A program made the translations under genes and the position numbers. Shown here one piece after another: positions 39,556 through 47,796 of a stretch of DNA of 64,000 nucleotides. Below the pieces are notes generated by a model that ran no database searches, was not told the origin of the DNA, and saw nothing but the letters and a program-made list of their open reading frames with translations. The number at the start of each line of letters is the position of its first letter. The stretch's first letter is position 1. The stretch comes from Roseomonas acroporae (GTDB lineage Bacteria > Pseudomonadota > Alphaproteobacteria > Acetobacterales > Acetobacteraceae): assembly GCF_023223525.1 (NCBI RefSeq), contig NZ_JALPRX010000038.1, positions 118,433 through 182,432 of the forward strand, given 5' to 3'.

Positions 39556-40821
39556 CTACCCGCCCGGCAGCGCCGCGGCGTCGCGCGCGGCGGCGATGAC
39601 GGCCTCCGGTACCTGCCAGTCCCGCAGCAGCGCCGGCAATCCGGCGGCGTCGGGAACGGTGGCGGGGCGGATGGCGCCGGGGGTGCGGCCGAAGCGCGGG
39701 GCCGGGGCAGGCTGCGTGACGCCGTCCACCGTCGCGTAGGTGCCGCGCGCGCGGTGGTGCGGGTGCGACGGCGCCTCGCCGATCGAGAGGATGGGCGCGA
39801 CGCAGGCATCGCTCTCGGCGAACACGGCGGCCCAGTGGTCGCGCGGCCGGGCGCGGAAGGTTTCCGTCAGCCGGGCGCGGATCGCCGGCCAGCCGGCGCG
39901 GTCGTCGCGCGGCGGCAGGCTCGCAGGGTCGATGTCGAGCCGGCGCAGCAGCTCGTCCCAGAATTGCGGCTCCAGCGCGCCGACGCCGACATGGCGGCCA
40001 TCGGCGGTCTCGTAGGTGTCGTACCAGGGCTCGCCGCCGTCGAGGCGGTTCACGCCGCGCTCGTCGCGCCAGCGGCCATCGGCGAGCATGCCCTGGAAGG
40101 CCGTCATCAGGCTCGCGGCGCCATCCACCATCGCCGCGTCCACCACCTGGCCGCGGCCGGAGCGGGCGCGCTCGTGCAGCGCGCACACCACCCCGAAGGC
40201 GAGGTAGAGCGCCCCGCCGCCGTAGTCGCCGACGAGGTTGAGCGGCGGCACCGGCCGTTCGCCGGCACGGCCGATCGCGTGCAGCGCGCCGGAGAGGGCG
40301 ATGTAGTTGATGTCGTGGCCGGCGTTGCGCGCGAGCGGCCCTTCCTGGCCCCAGCCGGTCATGCGGCCGTAGACGAGGCGCGGGTTGCGCGCGAGCGCAG
40401 TCTCGGGGCCGAGGCCGAGGCGCTCCATCACGCCGGGGCGGAAGCCCTCGAGCACGATGTCGGCCTGGTCGAGCAGCGCGGCGGCGAGGGCGCGGCCCTC
40501 GTCGCGACGGAGGTCGACCGCGACGAAGGTGCGGCCGCGCCGCATGATGTCGATGCGCGCGGGGCCGCCGGCGCTGCCCGGACCGGTCCCGGGGGGGCGG
40601 GGCTGGGACGTGCCGGCCTGGGAGGTGCCGGGCTGGGACGTGCCGGCCTGGGGCGTATCGGCCTGGGGCCGCTCGATGCAGAGCACCTCGGCACCGAGAT
40701 CGGCCAGCAGCATGGTGCAGAGCGGCACCGGGCCGATCGCGGCCATCTGCACCACGCGCAGGCCGGAAAGCGGGCCCGGCGCGGCCGGGGTGGAGGCGGG
40801 CACGCCTTGGTCGGCGCTCAC
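39556..40821 (-). CDS. Alpha-methylacyl-CoA racemase-like CaiB family protein
   Basis: Predicted 421-residue class III CoA-transferase-fold enzyme. The catalytic pair of alpha-methylacyl-CoA racemase is present: His169 in RNAGHDINYIALSG and Asp199 in LVGDYGGGALYLAFG. GALEPQFWDELLRRLDID is also racemase-typical. Residues 52-75 are a low-complexity insert of Pro/Gln/Thr/Ser pentapeptides coded by a 15-bp tandem repeat. The start is taken as GTG 40821, which overlaps a short upstream open frame (GTGA) that has the only good ribosome site. A frameshift near 40880 joining the two is the alternative. Role: epimerising branched acyl-CoA for beta-oxidation, consistent with the nearby enoyl-CoA hydratase. 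Confidence 0.88.
   Translation of the reverse strand: MSADQGVPASTPAAPGPLSGLRVVQMAAIGPVPLCTMLLADLGAEVLCIERPQADTPQAGTSQPGTSQAGTSQPRPPGTGPGSAGGPARIDIMRRGRTFVAVDLRRDEGRALAAALLDQADIVLEGFRPGVMERLGLGPETALARNPRLVYGRMTGWGQEGPLARNAGHDINYIALSGALHAIGRAGERPVPPLNLVGDYGGGALYLAFGVVCALHERARSGRGQVVDAAMVDGAASLMTAFQGMLADGRWRDERGVNRLDGGEPWYDTYETADGRHVGVGALEPQFWDELLRRLDIDPASLPPRDDRAGWPAIRARLTETFRARPRDHWAAVFAESDACVAPILSIGEAPSHPHHRARGTYATVDGVTQPAPAPRFGRTPGAIRPATVPDAAGLPALLRDWQVPEAVIAAARDAAALPGG
40602..40675. repeat. 15-bp in-frame tandem repeat
   Basis: Units start at 40602, 40617, 40632 and 40647 plus a partial fifth, alternating GCTGGGACGTGCCGG and CCTGGGAGGTGCCGG. Codes Thr-Ser-Gln-Pro-Gly/Ala pentapeptides inside the racemase-like gene, between the N-terminal strand and the next helix. 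Confidence 0.88.
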
Positions 40822-40901
40822 CGGCGGCGCGCCGGGGTGCGGATGGGCCGCCCCGACGAGGCTGCGGATGGTCGGCCCCCGGGGCCTCGCGCGTCGATCA
40901 T
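40818..40901 (-). CDS. Short leader frame or broken 5' end before the racemase gene
   Basis: A 27-codon frame starting MIDARGPGGRPSAAS and ending at TGA, which overlaps the GTG of the racemase gene. GGAGGAGA 5-6 bp before its ATG is one of the strongest ribosome sites in the region, while the racemase GTG has none. Either a translated leader couples translation into the racemase, or the ATG is the true start and a one-base change in the C/G homopolymers at 40876-40884 shifted the frame. Confidence 0.4.
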   Translation of the reverse strand: MIDARGPGGRPSAASSGRPIRTPARRR

Positions 40902-41261
40902 GCCGTTCTCCTCCCGTGCGCCGCTGCCTGGGCCCCGCTTGGTCGGGGGTGTCCGCCACCCTGCGAATCGGCGGGCGCAGGCAGGCTCCGCCCGACCTCG
41001 CCGGCCAGGGGCGGCCGCGGCGGCGAAGCGTAGGACAGGGCCGTGGCCCGCGCAAAAAATAGTTTGCTGCTTGGAACCGGTTGCCTCTACAGCGGCATGC
41101 CGTGCCCGCCGGGACGGCGGATCGCGGCGCGGCCGCCGGCCGCGGACGGTCCGCGCCGGGCCGCGCCGGGGAAACGGCGGCCTGCCGGGGAGAGGCTGGT
41201 CATCGATGCGGCGAGGCGGCTGCGGCAGGGGGCGATCGGGATGCTTCGGCGCGGCGCGCGT
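40902..41261. other. Intergenic region with an AT-rich island
   Basis: About 360 bp between MarR and the leader/racemase gene, all transcribed leftward. No gene is supported. The only AT-rich stretch, 41053-41075 (AAAAAATAGTTTGCTGCTTGG), next to the palindrome AACCGGTT at 41075-41082, is the best promoter/operator candidate for the racemase gene. No clear -35/-10 pair can be named. Confidence 0.45.
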
Positions 41262-41714
41262 TCAGCGCAGCCACAGCTCCTCGACCTCCAGCATGCGCGC
41301 CTCCTTGGATTCGCCGAGCAGCATGTAGATGCGCGAGAGCATGGCGAGCATCCCGTCGAGCTCGTCGCCGGGAAACAGCTCGGCGAAGCGGCGCAGCAGC
41401 AGCCGCTCGAACGACTTCATCTCCGCGACGCCCGCGCGGGTGATCTCGATGCGCGCGGCGCGGCCGTCGCGCGGGTCGGCGCTGTCGCGGATCCAGCCCT
41501 TCTCGCGCAGCCCGTTCAGGCGGCTGGTGACGGTGGGCTTCTTCAGCATCGCCGCCTCGGCGATCTCGCCGGCGCGCTTGGGGCCGGAGCGCAGGAACAG
41601 CAGCGTGCGGTACTGGCCGGTGTTCATCTCGCTGCCGCGTGCCGCCTGCTCGAATTCGCGGTACAGGATCATGATGGCCCGAACGGCCCGGATCGCGGCG
41701 ACGTCCTCGTGCAT
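41262..41714 (-). CDS. MarR-family transcriptional regulator
   Basis: Predicted 150-residue MarR regulator. The winged helix-turn-helix is clear (GEIAEAAMLKKPTVTSRLNG, wing DSADPRDGRAARIEITRAG), flanked by dimerisation helices. GAAGGGAG 6 bp before ATG 41714 fixes the start. It is divergent from an enoyl-CoA hydratase gene (128-bp gap) and upstream of an acyl-CoA racemase gene, so it probably senses an acyl-CoA or aromatic acid and represses these. I see no perfect palindrome in the divergent gap. Confidence 0.92.
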   Translation of the reverse strand: MHEDVAAIRAVRAIMILYREFEQAARGSEMNTGQYRTLLFLRSGPKRAGEIAEAAMLKKPTVTSRLNGLREKGWIRDSADPRDGRAARIEITRAGVAEMKSFERLLLRRFAELFPGDELDGMLAMLSRIYMLLGESKEARMLEVEELWLR

Positions 41715-41842
41715 GCGGCTCCCTTCCGCTGGCGTCCGGCCAGCATAGCAGCGCCCCCCGGGAGCGGCCATCGGAGGAGACGCCGCCGGCCGAGGGCGCA
41801 GGGCGGGCGATCCCGCGTTTCCGACAGGGGAGGAAGACAGGC

Positions 41843-42634
41843 ATGAGCGAGAGCAGGGACGAGGCGCCGACCACGCTGGCGCACCGCGAGGACGGCATCC
41901 TCGAGCTGACCATGAGCTACCCGCGCCGGCGCAACGCGCTGGCGCGCGAGCTGCGCGAGGCGCTGGTGGCGCATCTGGAGCGCGGCATGGCCGACCCGGA
42001 CTGCCGCGCCATCATCCTGACCGGCGCGGGCGGGCATTTCTGCGCCGGCGGCGACATCTCCGGGATGAGCAGCAACTCCGGCATCGAGACGCGCAACCGG
42101 CTGAGCTGGGGCCACGACCTCATCAAGCTGCTGGTCAACGGCGACAAGCCGGTGATCGCGGCGGTGGAGGGGCACGCGGCGGGGGCGGGGCTCTCGGTGG
42201 CGGCGGCCTGCGACATCGTGGTGGCCTCGCGCGCGGCGGTCTTCACCTGCTCCTTCAACAGGATCGGCCTGGTGCCGGATCTCGGCGCCGCCTGGACGCT
42301 GTCGCGGCGCATGGGGCTCGGCCGCGCCAAGACGCTGATGCTGCTGGGCAAGTCGGTCGAGGCGGCGGAGGCGGAGCGCCTCGGCATCGTCGACCGGCTC
42401 GCCGAGGCGGGCGGGGCGCTGGAGGCGGCGCGGGCGCTGGCGCGCGACCTCGCGGCCACGGCGCCGCTCTCGGCGGCGATGAGCAAGTCGCTGCTCAACC
42501 GCGCGCTGGCGCCGCTGGAGGAATCGCTGCGCGCCGAGGCGGACGCCCAGGGCCTGCTGTTCACGACGGAGGATTCCGCCGAGGGGCGCGCGGCGTTCAT
42601 GGAGAAGCGGGCGCCGCGGTTCCGCGGGCGCTGA
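41843..42634 (+). CDS. Enoyl-CoA hydratase/isomerase family protein
   Basis: Predicted 263-residue crotonase-fold enzyme. The oxyanion-hole segments are ILTGAGGHFCAGGDISGM and VEGHAAGAGLSVAAACDIVV. FNRIGLVPDLGAAWTLSRRM holds a negatively charged catalytic position, consistent with hydratase or isomerase action on an acyl-CoA double bond. GGGGAGGAAG is a strong ribosome site. Divergent from the MarR gene and close to the racemase-like gene, it probably belongs to the same fatty or aromatic acyl-CoA degradation unit. Followed by a run of nine G at 42652-42660. Confidence 0.92.
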   Translation: MSESRDEAPTTLAHREDGILELTMSYPRRRNALARELREALVAHLERGMADPDCRAIILTGAGGHFCAGGDISGMSSNSGIETRNRLSWGHDLIKLLVNGDKPVIAAVEGHAAGAGLSVAAACDIVVASRAAVFTCSFNRIGLVPDLGAAWTLSRRMGLGRAKTLMLLGKSVEAAEAERLGIVDRLAEAGGALEAARALARDLAATAPLSAAMSKSLLNRALAPLEESLRAEADAQGLLFTTEDSAEGRAAFMEKRAPRFRGR

Positions 42635-42728
42635 GCGGAGGCCGACGGACAGGGGGGGGGCAGGCGGGGCGGGCAGGCGGCGGGCGCGGGCGGGGCCCTT
42701 GCCTCCGTCTCCCGCGCGGCGGCGGGGT

Positions 42729-43355
42729 TCAGCCCGCCGGGCGGATCCACATGCGCGTGGTGCCGCCCGAGCCGTCCGTCTCCATCGCCGCCACGAAGGG
42801 CCCCGTGCCGCTCAGCACGATCCGCTGCACCACGGCGCGCACGCGCACCGAGAGGGGCACCAGGGTGATCTTCCAGTTGTCGTCGGCGTAGGCGGTGAAG
42901 CCGACCTCGTGGTAGCGGCGCAGCGTGGCGAGGTCGCCGGCCAGGGTGGCGCGGATCGCCTCCACCAGCGGCCGGATCTCGGGCGCCTGGTCCAGGCTCA
43001 GCTCGGTGCGGACGTTCTGGTCCGGCCGCTCCAGCAGCAGCCGGTCGCCGGCGACGATCAGCCGCTCCGGGCTCGGGTCGGTGGTGATCTTCTCCAGGTG
43101 GTCGGGCGCGGACCAGCGCAGCGTGCCGCGGCTGGGCAGCGGCAGCTCCAGCTCCGGGATCGCCTTCTCCTCGGTGAAGGTGGCGCGGCTCTCGCGCACC
43201 GCGGCGAAGCGGCGCATCAGCGTCTCGATCCTCGTCGTTTCCGGGGCCGGTTCCAGGGCCGCTGCCGGGGCTCCCCCCGCCCGGGCGCGCGCTGCCGGCA
43301 CGGGGAGGGCGAGCAGGGCCGCCGCCCTCAGGAGGTCGCGTCGGCGGGCGCGCAT
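42729..43355 (-). CDS. LolA-like outer-membrane lipoprotein carrier (ApeL-like)
   Basis: Predicted 208-residue periplasmic protein. The signal peptide is Tat- or Sec-like (RARRRDLLRAAALLALPVPA). The remainder has the LolA-type half-barrel pattern: IETLMRRFAAVRESRATFTE, GTLRWSAPDHLEKITTDPS and VRAVVQRIVLSGTG. LolA-like proteins are a fixed member of aryl-polyene clusters, where they are thought to carry the lipid product. The start overlaps the end of the acyltransferase gene by 28 bp. Last gene of the six-gene cassette; nothing further of such clusters follows. Confidence 0.82.
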   Translation of the reverse strand: MRARRRDLLRAAALLALPVPAARARAGGAPAAALEPAPETTRIETLMRRFAAVRESRATFTEEKAIPELELPLPSRGTLRWSAPDHLEKITTDPSPERLIVAGDRLLLERPDQNVRTELSLDQAPEIRPLVEAIRATLAGDLATLRRYHEVGFTAYADDNWKITLVPLSVRVRAVVQRIVLSGTGPFVAAMETDGSGGTTRMWIRPAG

Positions 43356-44287
43356 GGCGGGTCGAGCTCCTGCCAGAAGTCGTAGAAGTTGAACCAGTTG
43401 TAGGGGTGTTCCCGGCACAGCGCCTCGACGCGCGCGGCGTAGTGGCCGACGCTGGCGGCGAGGCCCGCGGCGCGGTCGGCGCGGTCGAGGCGGATGCGCT
43501 CGGAGAAGGACTCGAAGCGGATCTCGTAGCGACGCGGGCCGGTCCACAGGCCGAAGGCCAGCACCACGGGCGCGCCGAGCACGCTGGCCAGCAGGTGCGG
43601 CCCGACCGGCAGGGCGGCGGGGGCGCCGAGCAGCGGCACGGGCACCGTCCGCTCCCCGTGCGGCGCCCGGTCGGCGAGGATGCCGATCAGCCCGCCGCGC
43701 TCCAGGCACTCCTTGGCGCGCAGCATGGTGTCCGGCCGGCCGAGCGGGATCACCATGGCGGCGACGCCGGGGGCGATGGCGTTGAAGAAGGCGTTGGCCT
43801 GCGCCGCGTTGTCCTCGTACATCAGCGCCCGCACCTCGACCGGGCAGCCCGAGGCGGCCAGCGCGCGCAGCACCTCGAAGGAGCCGAGATGCGCGCCGAG
43901 CAGGATGCAGCCCTCCCGCGCATCCACCCGCGACTGCACCGCCTCCAGCCCGCTCACCCGGATCTCGTAGCCCCGCAGGCGGCCGCTGAGCAGGAAGACG
44001 CGGTCGAGGATGGTGGAGGCGAAGGTGAAGTAGAGCCGGAACAGGTCGCGCCGGGCCGGGGCGCGGCCGAGCGCGCGGGCGAGGTAGCGGCGCGCCGCCG
44101 CGCGCTGCGGCGCCGGCGAGAAGAGCAGGAAGTAGGCGGTGACGGGGTAGAGCAGCCAGTGCACGGCGCCCCAGCCGAGCCGCAGGGCGAGGCGGGCCAT
44201 CAGCCGCATCCCGCCCAGGCTGCCGCGCTCGCGCTGCGTCGCCCAGCCGGCATGGGTGGCGGCGGGCAGGGTGAGGGAGCGGCTCAC
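43328..44287 (-). CDS. LpxL-like lipid acyltransferase (ApeJ-like)
   Basis: Predicted 319-residue membrane-associated acyltransferase. WATQRERGS followed by MRLMARLALRLGWGAVHWLL and LLYPVTAYFLLFSPAPQRAA is the N-terminal signature seen in aryl-polyene-type acyltransferases. ILLGAHLGSFEVLRALAAS carries the H-x4-E catalytic motif of LpxL-type enzymes. The GTG at 44287 overlaps the hotdog gene stop (GTGA) and keeps the whole N-terminal motif; an internal ATG would lose it. Expected role: attaching the polyene or fatty chain to its lipid anchor at the inner membrane. Confidence 0.87.
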   Translation of the reverse strand: MSRSLTLPAATHAGWATQRERGSLGGMRLMARLALRLGWGAVHWLLYPVTAYFLLFSPAPQRAAARRYLARALGRAPARRDLFRLYFTFASTILDRVFLLSGRLRGYEIRVSGLEAVQSRVDAREGCILLGAHLGSFEVLRALAASGCPVEVRALMYEDNAAQANAFFNAIAPGVAAMVIPLGRPDTMLRAKECLERGGLIGILADRAPHGERTVPVPLLGAPAALPVGPHLLASVLGAPVVLAFGLWTGPRRYEIRFESFSERIRLDRADRAAGLAASVGHYAARVEALCREHPYNWFNFYDFWQELDPPCAPADATS

Positions 44288-44709
44288 GCCCCGCCCCACG
44301 CCGGGGCGGGGTCCGCCGCCTCCAACTCGCCCGTCAGCACCACCGTGCCGCGGCAGAGCGCGGTGAAGGCGATGCGCGGCGCGCCGACGCGCAATTCCAG
44401 CGTCACCGTCTCTCCGGGGCCGACCGGGGCCAGGAACTTGGCGCGGTGCAGCCGGACCGGGCCGCTCGGCAGGCTTGGCGCCGGTCCCGCCTCCGGGACC
44501 GCCCCCGGGAGATCCCCTGGGAGATCCCCTGGAAGCGCCCCCGGGGCCGTCAGGGCGGCGAGCACCGCGTCCAGCAGCACCACGCCCGGCACCACCGGAT
44601 GGCCGGGGAAGTGGCCGGGCAGCGACGGATGGCTGGCCGGCACGGTGAATTGCGCGCGGCGCGTGCCGCCCTTCCCGGGCATCGGGACCGTTGCCGGGGG
44701 CGGGGTCAT
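44284..44709 (-). CDS. FabZ-like hotdog dehydratase (ApeI-like)
   Basis: Predicted 141-residue 3-hydroxyacyl-ACP dehydratase-like protein. HPSLPGHFPGHPVVPGVVLL contains His33 of the GHFPxxPVVPG active-site turn, and Asp47 takes the place of the second catalytic acid. A duplicated GDLP motif coded by 12-bp repeats at 44507-44530 lies in the middle. The start overlaps the upstream ligase stop (ATGA). It would remove water from a 3-hydroxyacyl chain on the carrier protein during polyene extension. No ketoreductase or ketosynthase partner is encoded in this cassette. Confidence 0.87.
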   Translation of the reverse strand: MTPPPATVPMPGKGGTRRAQFTVPASHPSLPGHFPGHPVVPGVVLLDAVLAALTAPGALPGDLPGDLPGAVPEAGPAPSLPSGPVRLHRAKFLAPVGPGETVTLELRVGAPRIAFTALCRGTVVLTGELEAADPAPAWGGA

Positions 44710-46232
44710 GGGAAGGCCGGAACGCCCGACAGGGCACCGCGTCGCAGCGAGTCGAGCGTGCCGCGCTGCAATTTGCCGACGGCGTCGCGCGGCAGGCGCG
44801 GCAGCAGCAGCAGCGGGCGCGGCAGGAAGACGGGCTCGACCTGCTCGCGCAGCGCGGTGAGGATGTCGGCGGCGGTCAGCCCCGGGGCCACGGCGAAGGC
44901 GGCCAGGCGCGCGGCCGGGTTCCGCTCCAGATCGTCCGGCGCCATGAACGCGCCGTCCTGCACGCCGGGGATCGCGTTCAGCAGCCGGTTGAGATGACCG
45001 AGCGAGGTGCGTCGGCCCGCCAGCTTGACCATGTCCGCGCGTCGGCCGAGCAGGCGGAAGCCGCCGGAATCGGTCAGGGCGATCTCGTCGGCGAGCGCGG
45101 TTTCCGGCAGGCCGGGCACGGCGGCCCAGGCCTCGCCCGCCCCGTCGAGGCGCAGCGTGGTGCCGCGGTAGGGCAGCCAGTCCGGCCCGGCGAGGGTGCG
45201 GCGGCTGGCGATCGAGCCGACCTCGGTGGCGCCGTAGATCTCCAGCACCGGCGCGCCGAGGGCGGCCTCCGCCGCCTCGGCGAGGCTGGCCGCGAGCGGC
45301 GCGGTGGCGGAGATCAGCGCGCCGAGCGGCGGCAGGGAGAGGCCGCCCGTGCCCCGGCTCCCCTCATCCTGGCCCTCCTCGCCCTGGCCGGACCCGCCCC
45401 GCTCTCCCGCCGCCCGGTCGGTCGCGCCCTCGGCGGCGACCAGCAGGCTGCGCAATTGCAGCGGCGTCGTGACCAGGACGCGCCGGCCCGGCATCGCCCG
45501 GAGCGCCCGCGCCACGTCGTCCGGATAGAAGGCGGCCCCGGCATGCACGGCGCAGGGGGCCTGCAGCGGCAGCATCACGGAGGTCTCGAAGCCGTACATG
45601 TGCTGCGGCGGCACGGTGGCGACCACGGTGGCGGGGTCCGCCGGGTCGTCGAGCCCGAAGCGGGCCGCCGCGGCCCCGGCGCCGGTGACCAGCGAGCCCC
45701 AGGGCTTGCGGTGCGCCACCGGCACGCCGGTGCTGCCGGAAGTGAAGGCGATGGCGGCCACGCGCCCGGCCGGGATGGCGGGGTTGGGGGCCGTCGCTCC
45801 GGCCGGCATCCCGCCGGGCTGCGGCGCCGAGGACACCGGCACCACCGGCAGCGGCGCGTCGTCGATCGGCTCGTCGCACAGCGCGTAGGCGCCCGGATAG
45901 GCCGCGGCCAGCTCGCGCAGGCGGCGCGGCGAGCGGTCCGAGGAGAGCAGCGTGACGTGGCCACGGGCGAGCGCGGCGGCGAAGCCGAGGATGGCGTGGT
46001 AGCGGTCGGCGCAGAGGTTGATGGCGTGACGCGCGGCGCCCCCGGCAGCCGGGGCGTCGTCGGCCACCGAGGCCGGTGCGCCGTCCGCGGGCAGCCGCGC
46101 CGACAGCAGCGCGACCTCGGCCAGGAAGCGATGGCCGGTGATCGCCTCGGCCTGCCCCGCCGGCAGGCCGGCGGTGCGCCGCACCAGAACCGCGTCGGCG
46201 GCGCGGCCCAGCAGGGGCAGCTCAGCCGGCAT
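44706..46232 (-). CDS. AMP-forming acyl/aryl ligase (ApeH-like)
   Basis: Predicted 508-residue ANL-superfamily adenylating enzyme. AIAFTSGSTGVPVAHRKPWG is the phosphate loop, EIYGATEVGSIASRRT the aromatic/adenine segment, GGFRLLGRRADMVKLAGRRT the hinge, and LPRDAVGKLQRGTL the C-terminal catalytic lysine region. It would activate an acyl or aryl starter acid and load it on the adjacent carrier protein. A Gly/Gln/Glu-rich insert (GERGGSGQGEEGQDEGSRG) interrupts the core fold near residue 290. The start overlaps the membrane-protein gene by 11 bp; ATGs at 46271 and 46289 are possible but lack support. Confidence 0.9.
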   Translation of the reverse strand: MPAELPLLGRAADAVLVRRTAGLPAGQAEAITGHRFLAEVALLSARLPADGAPASVADDAPAAGGAARHAINLCADRYHAILGFAAALARGHVTLLSSDRSPRRLRELAAAYPGAYALCDEPIDDAPLPVVPVSSAPQPGGMPAGATAPNPAIPAGRVAAIAFTSGSTGVPVAHRKPWGSLVTGAGAAAARFGLDDPADPATVVATVPPQHMYGFETSVMLPLQAPCAVHAGAAFYPDDVARALRAMPGRRVLVTTPLQLRSLLVAAEGATDRAAGERGGSGQGEEGQDEGSRGTGGLSLPPLGALISATAPLAASLAEAAEAALGAPVLEIYGATEVGSIASRRTLAGPDWLPYRGTTLRLDGAGEAWAAVPGLPETALADEIALTDSGGFRLLGRRADMVKLAGRRTSLGHLNRLLNAIPGVQDGAFMAPDDLERNPAARLAAFAVAPGLTAADILTALREQVEPVFLPRPLLLLPRLPRDAVGKLQRGTLDSLRRGALSGVPAFP

Positions 46233-47061
46233 GGGGAAGCGCGCCCGGGGCGGCCCGGCCCTGCCCGGCATGGAACCGCCAGACGGCACCGAGGGTGCGC
46301 CGCGGCGAGGCGGCCAGGTGCGGGAAGCGCCGCCGGCGCACCAGGTGCTCGCCGAGGAACAGCCCCGCCAGCAGGACCGGCGTGAACGCCGGGACCGGGC
46401 CCGCCGTGCCGGCGGACGCGGGCAGCGACGCCCCCTGGAAGGCCGCCAGGGCCAGGAGCACGGCCGCCCAGAAGCCGGTCAGCCCGCGCGCATAGGCGAC
46501 GCATTCCGGCGGCACCCGCCCGTGGTCGAGGCGGATGTAGCGGATGATGAGCGCCTCCCGTCCCGGCCGCAGCGTCGAGGCGAAATGCAGCGACGCCGCC
46601 AGCAGGCCCAGCGCCGGCAGCAGGGGCAGCGCCCGTTCCGCCAGGCGCGGCCAGAGCCAGTGGCCGCAGAGCGCCAGCGCCAGCGCCGTCGCCAGGCCCG
46701 CCAGCAGCCGCGCCCGGCCCGCCCGGGCGCTTTCCCGGACGCCGCCGGCGGCACTCCCGATGGGGCTCCAGGGGATGCAGGAGGGGGCGAAGGCCACGGC
46801 GAGCCCGGCCAGCACGGCCACGGCCAGATCCGCCACGCCGGCGAGGCGCGCCAGGAACAGGAGCAGGCCGCCCAGCGCCGCCACGACCAGCCTGCCCGGC
46901 ATCCGCCCCGTCGGCCGCGGGGACAGGGCCGGCGGGTGGCTGGGGCCGTCGGCGCGGGGTGGGCAGGATACCGGGTGCCGCGCCGAGGCCGGCGCCGGGT
47001 CCCGGTTCCGTTCCCCTGGCGTGTCCCCTGGCGTGTGCGGTGCCGTTGCCGGCCCATCCAT
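46222..47061 (-). CDS. COG4648-like integral membrane protein (ApeG-like)
   Basis: Predicted 279-residue membrane protein. Residues 54-280 hold about five to six hydrophobic segments (VVAALGGLLLFLARLAGVAD, ALPLLPALGLLAASLHFAST, FWAAVLLALAAFQGASL). ALIIRYIRLDHGRVPPECVA between helices resembles the conserved loop of COG4648 proteins, which always accompany aryl-polyene ligases and carrier proteins; their function is unknown. The first 53 residues are Pro-rich and unconserved, so the ATG at 46902 could be the real start. ATG 47061 is kept because it lies only 3 bp after the carrier-protein stop. Confidence 0.75.
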   Translation of the reverse strand: MDGPATAPHTPGDTPGERNRDPAPASARHPVSCPPRADGPSHPPALSPRPTGRMPGRLVVAALGGLLLFLARLAGVADLAVAVLAGLAVAFAPSCIPWSPIGSAAGGVRESARAGRARLLAGLATALALALCGHWLWPRLAERALPLLPALGLLAASLHFASTLRPGREALIIRYIRLDHGRVPPECVAYARGLTGFWAAVLLALAAFQGASLPASAGTAGPVPAFTPVLLAGLFLGEHLVRRRRFPHLAASPRRTLGAVWRFHAGQGRAAPGALPHAG

Positions 47062-47064
47062 GGC

Positions 47065-47331
47065 CTAGCGGGTCCGGTGCTGCTCGATATGCGCGGCGAG
47101 GGAGCGGAGCGAGGCGAAGATGCGGTGGTTGCGCTCGTCGTCGGAGCGGAGCTGGAAGCCGTAGCGGCGCGAGATCGCCAGCGCGATCTCGAGCGCGTCG
47201 ATCGAATCGAGGCCGAGGCCCTCGCCGAACAGCGGGGCGTCGGGGGCGATCTCGGCGGGTTGCACCTCGAGATGCAGCGATTCGACGATCAGCTTCGCGA
47301 CTTCGGCTTCCAGATCGACGGTCGTACTCAC
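47065..47331 (-). CDS. Acyl carrier protein (ApeE/F-like)
   Basis: Predicted 88-residue acyl carrier protein. Ser43 in GEGLGLDSIDALEIALAI is the phosphopantetheine attachment site. The rest is helical and acidic as expected (LEAEVAKLIVESLHLEVQPA). The GTG at 47331 has GGGAGGG 8 bp upstream; the nearby ATG is out of frame. First gene of the six-gene leftward cassette and the likely loading point for the product of the adjacent ligase. Most aryl-polyene clusters have two carrier proteins; only one is seen here. Confidence 0.9.
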   Translation of the reverse strand: MSTTVDLEAEVAKLIVESLHLEVQPAEIAPDAPLFGEGLGLDSIDALEIALAISRRYGFQLRSDDERNHRIFASLRSLAAHIEQHRTR

Positions 47332-47796
47332 CTGCTCATCCCTCCCGGCCTGTACGCCGTCCCGCCCTGCCGGGGGGCGGCCCGTGACGACGGAAACGAT
47401 CCGCCAGATCGGCGGCCTGCCCCCGGGTCGTCCCAGCATCGTCGCCGGAGCTTACCGGCCGCTTGCTTAATCGAGACTTTCCATAATCTTAGCCTAGCAG
47501 CGCCCCCAGTTGGCGACAAGCGTGCGCGTTGCGCAACCGTTGCGACCGGCCGGGGGCGGGCGCTCCCGTGCCAGCCCTTCGGGCGGACCGTGTGACGCCT
47601 GGCAATATCGTTCGGCATCGCGGCGCGATGATGGCGGGCGGGCGCGGCCAGGGGTCACGGCTGCGCGATCCCCGCGTGCGGGGGGGGGGCGGGGGCGGGG
47701 GAGCGGGGCGGGCGGGACGGCGCGGGGGGCGGGCGAGAGGCGGGCGCCGGGAACAACGAGCTGCGGCGAACCGCCCGCGGCGGCCGCGGGCGGGCG
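47332..47796. other. Intergenic region upstream of the carrier protein
   Basis: About 465 bp with no supported gene. An AT-rich stretch at 47466-47492 (containing CTTAATCGAG and CCATAATCTTAGCC) is the probable promoter region of the leftward cassette. A run of ten G at 47680-47689 is followed by further G-runs. At about 47743-47780 lies a degenerate piece of the 100-bp palindromic element (GCCGGGAACAACGAGCTGCG). Confidence 0.6.

Noticed and set aside
41053..41082. Intrinsic terminator for MarR (T-run on the minus strand)
   Set aside because: Six consecutive T are present on the minus strand but no stem precedes them; kept only as an AT-rich promoter candidate.
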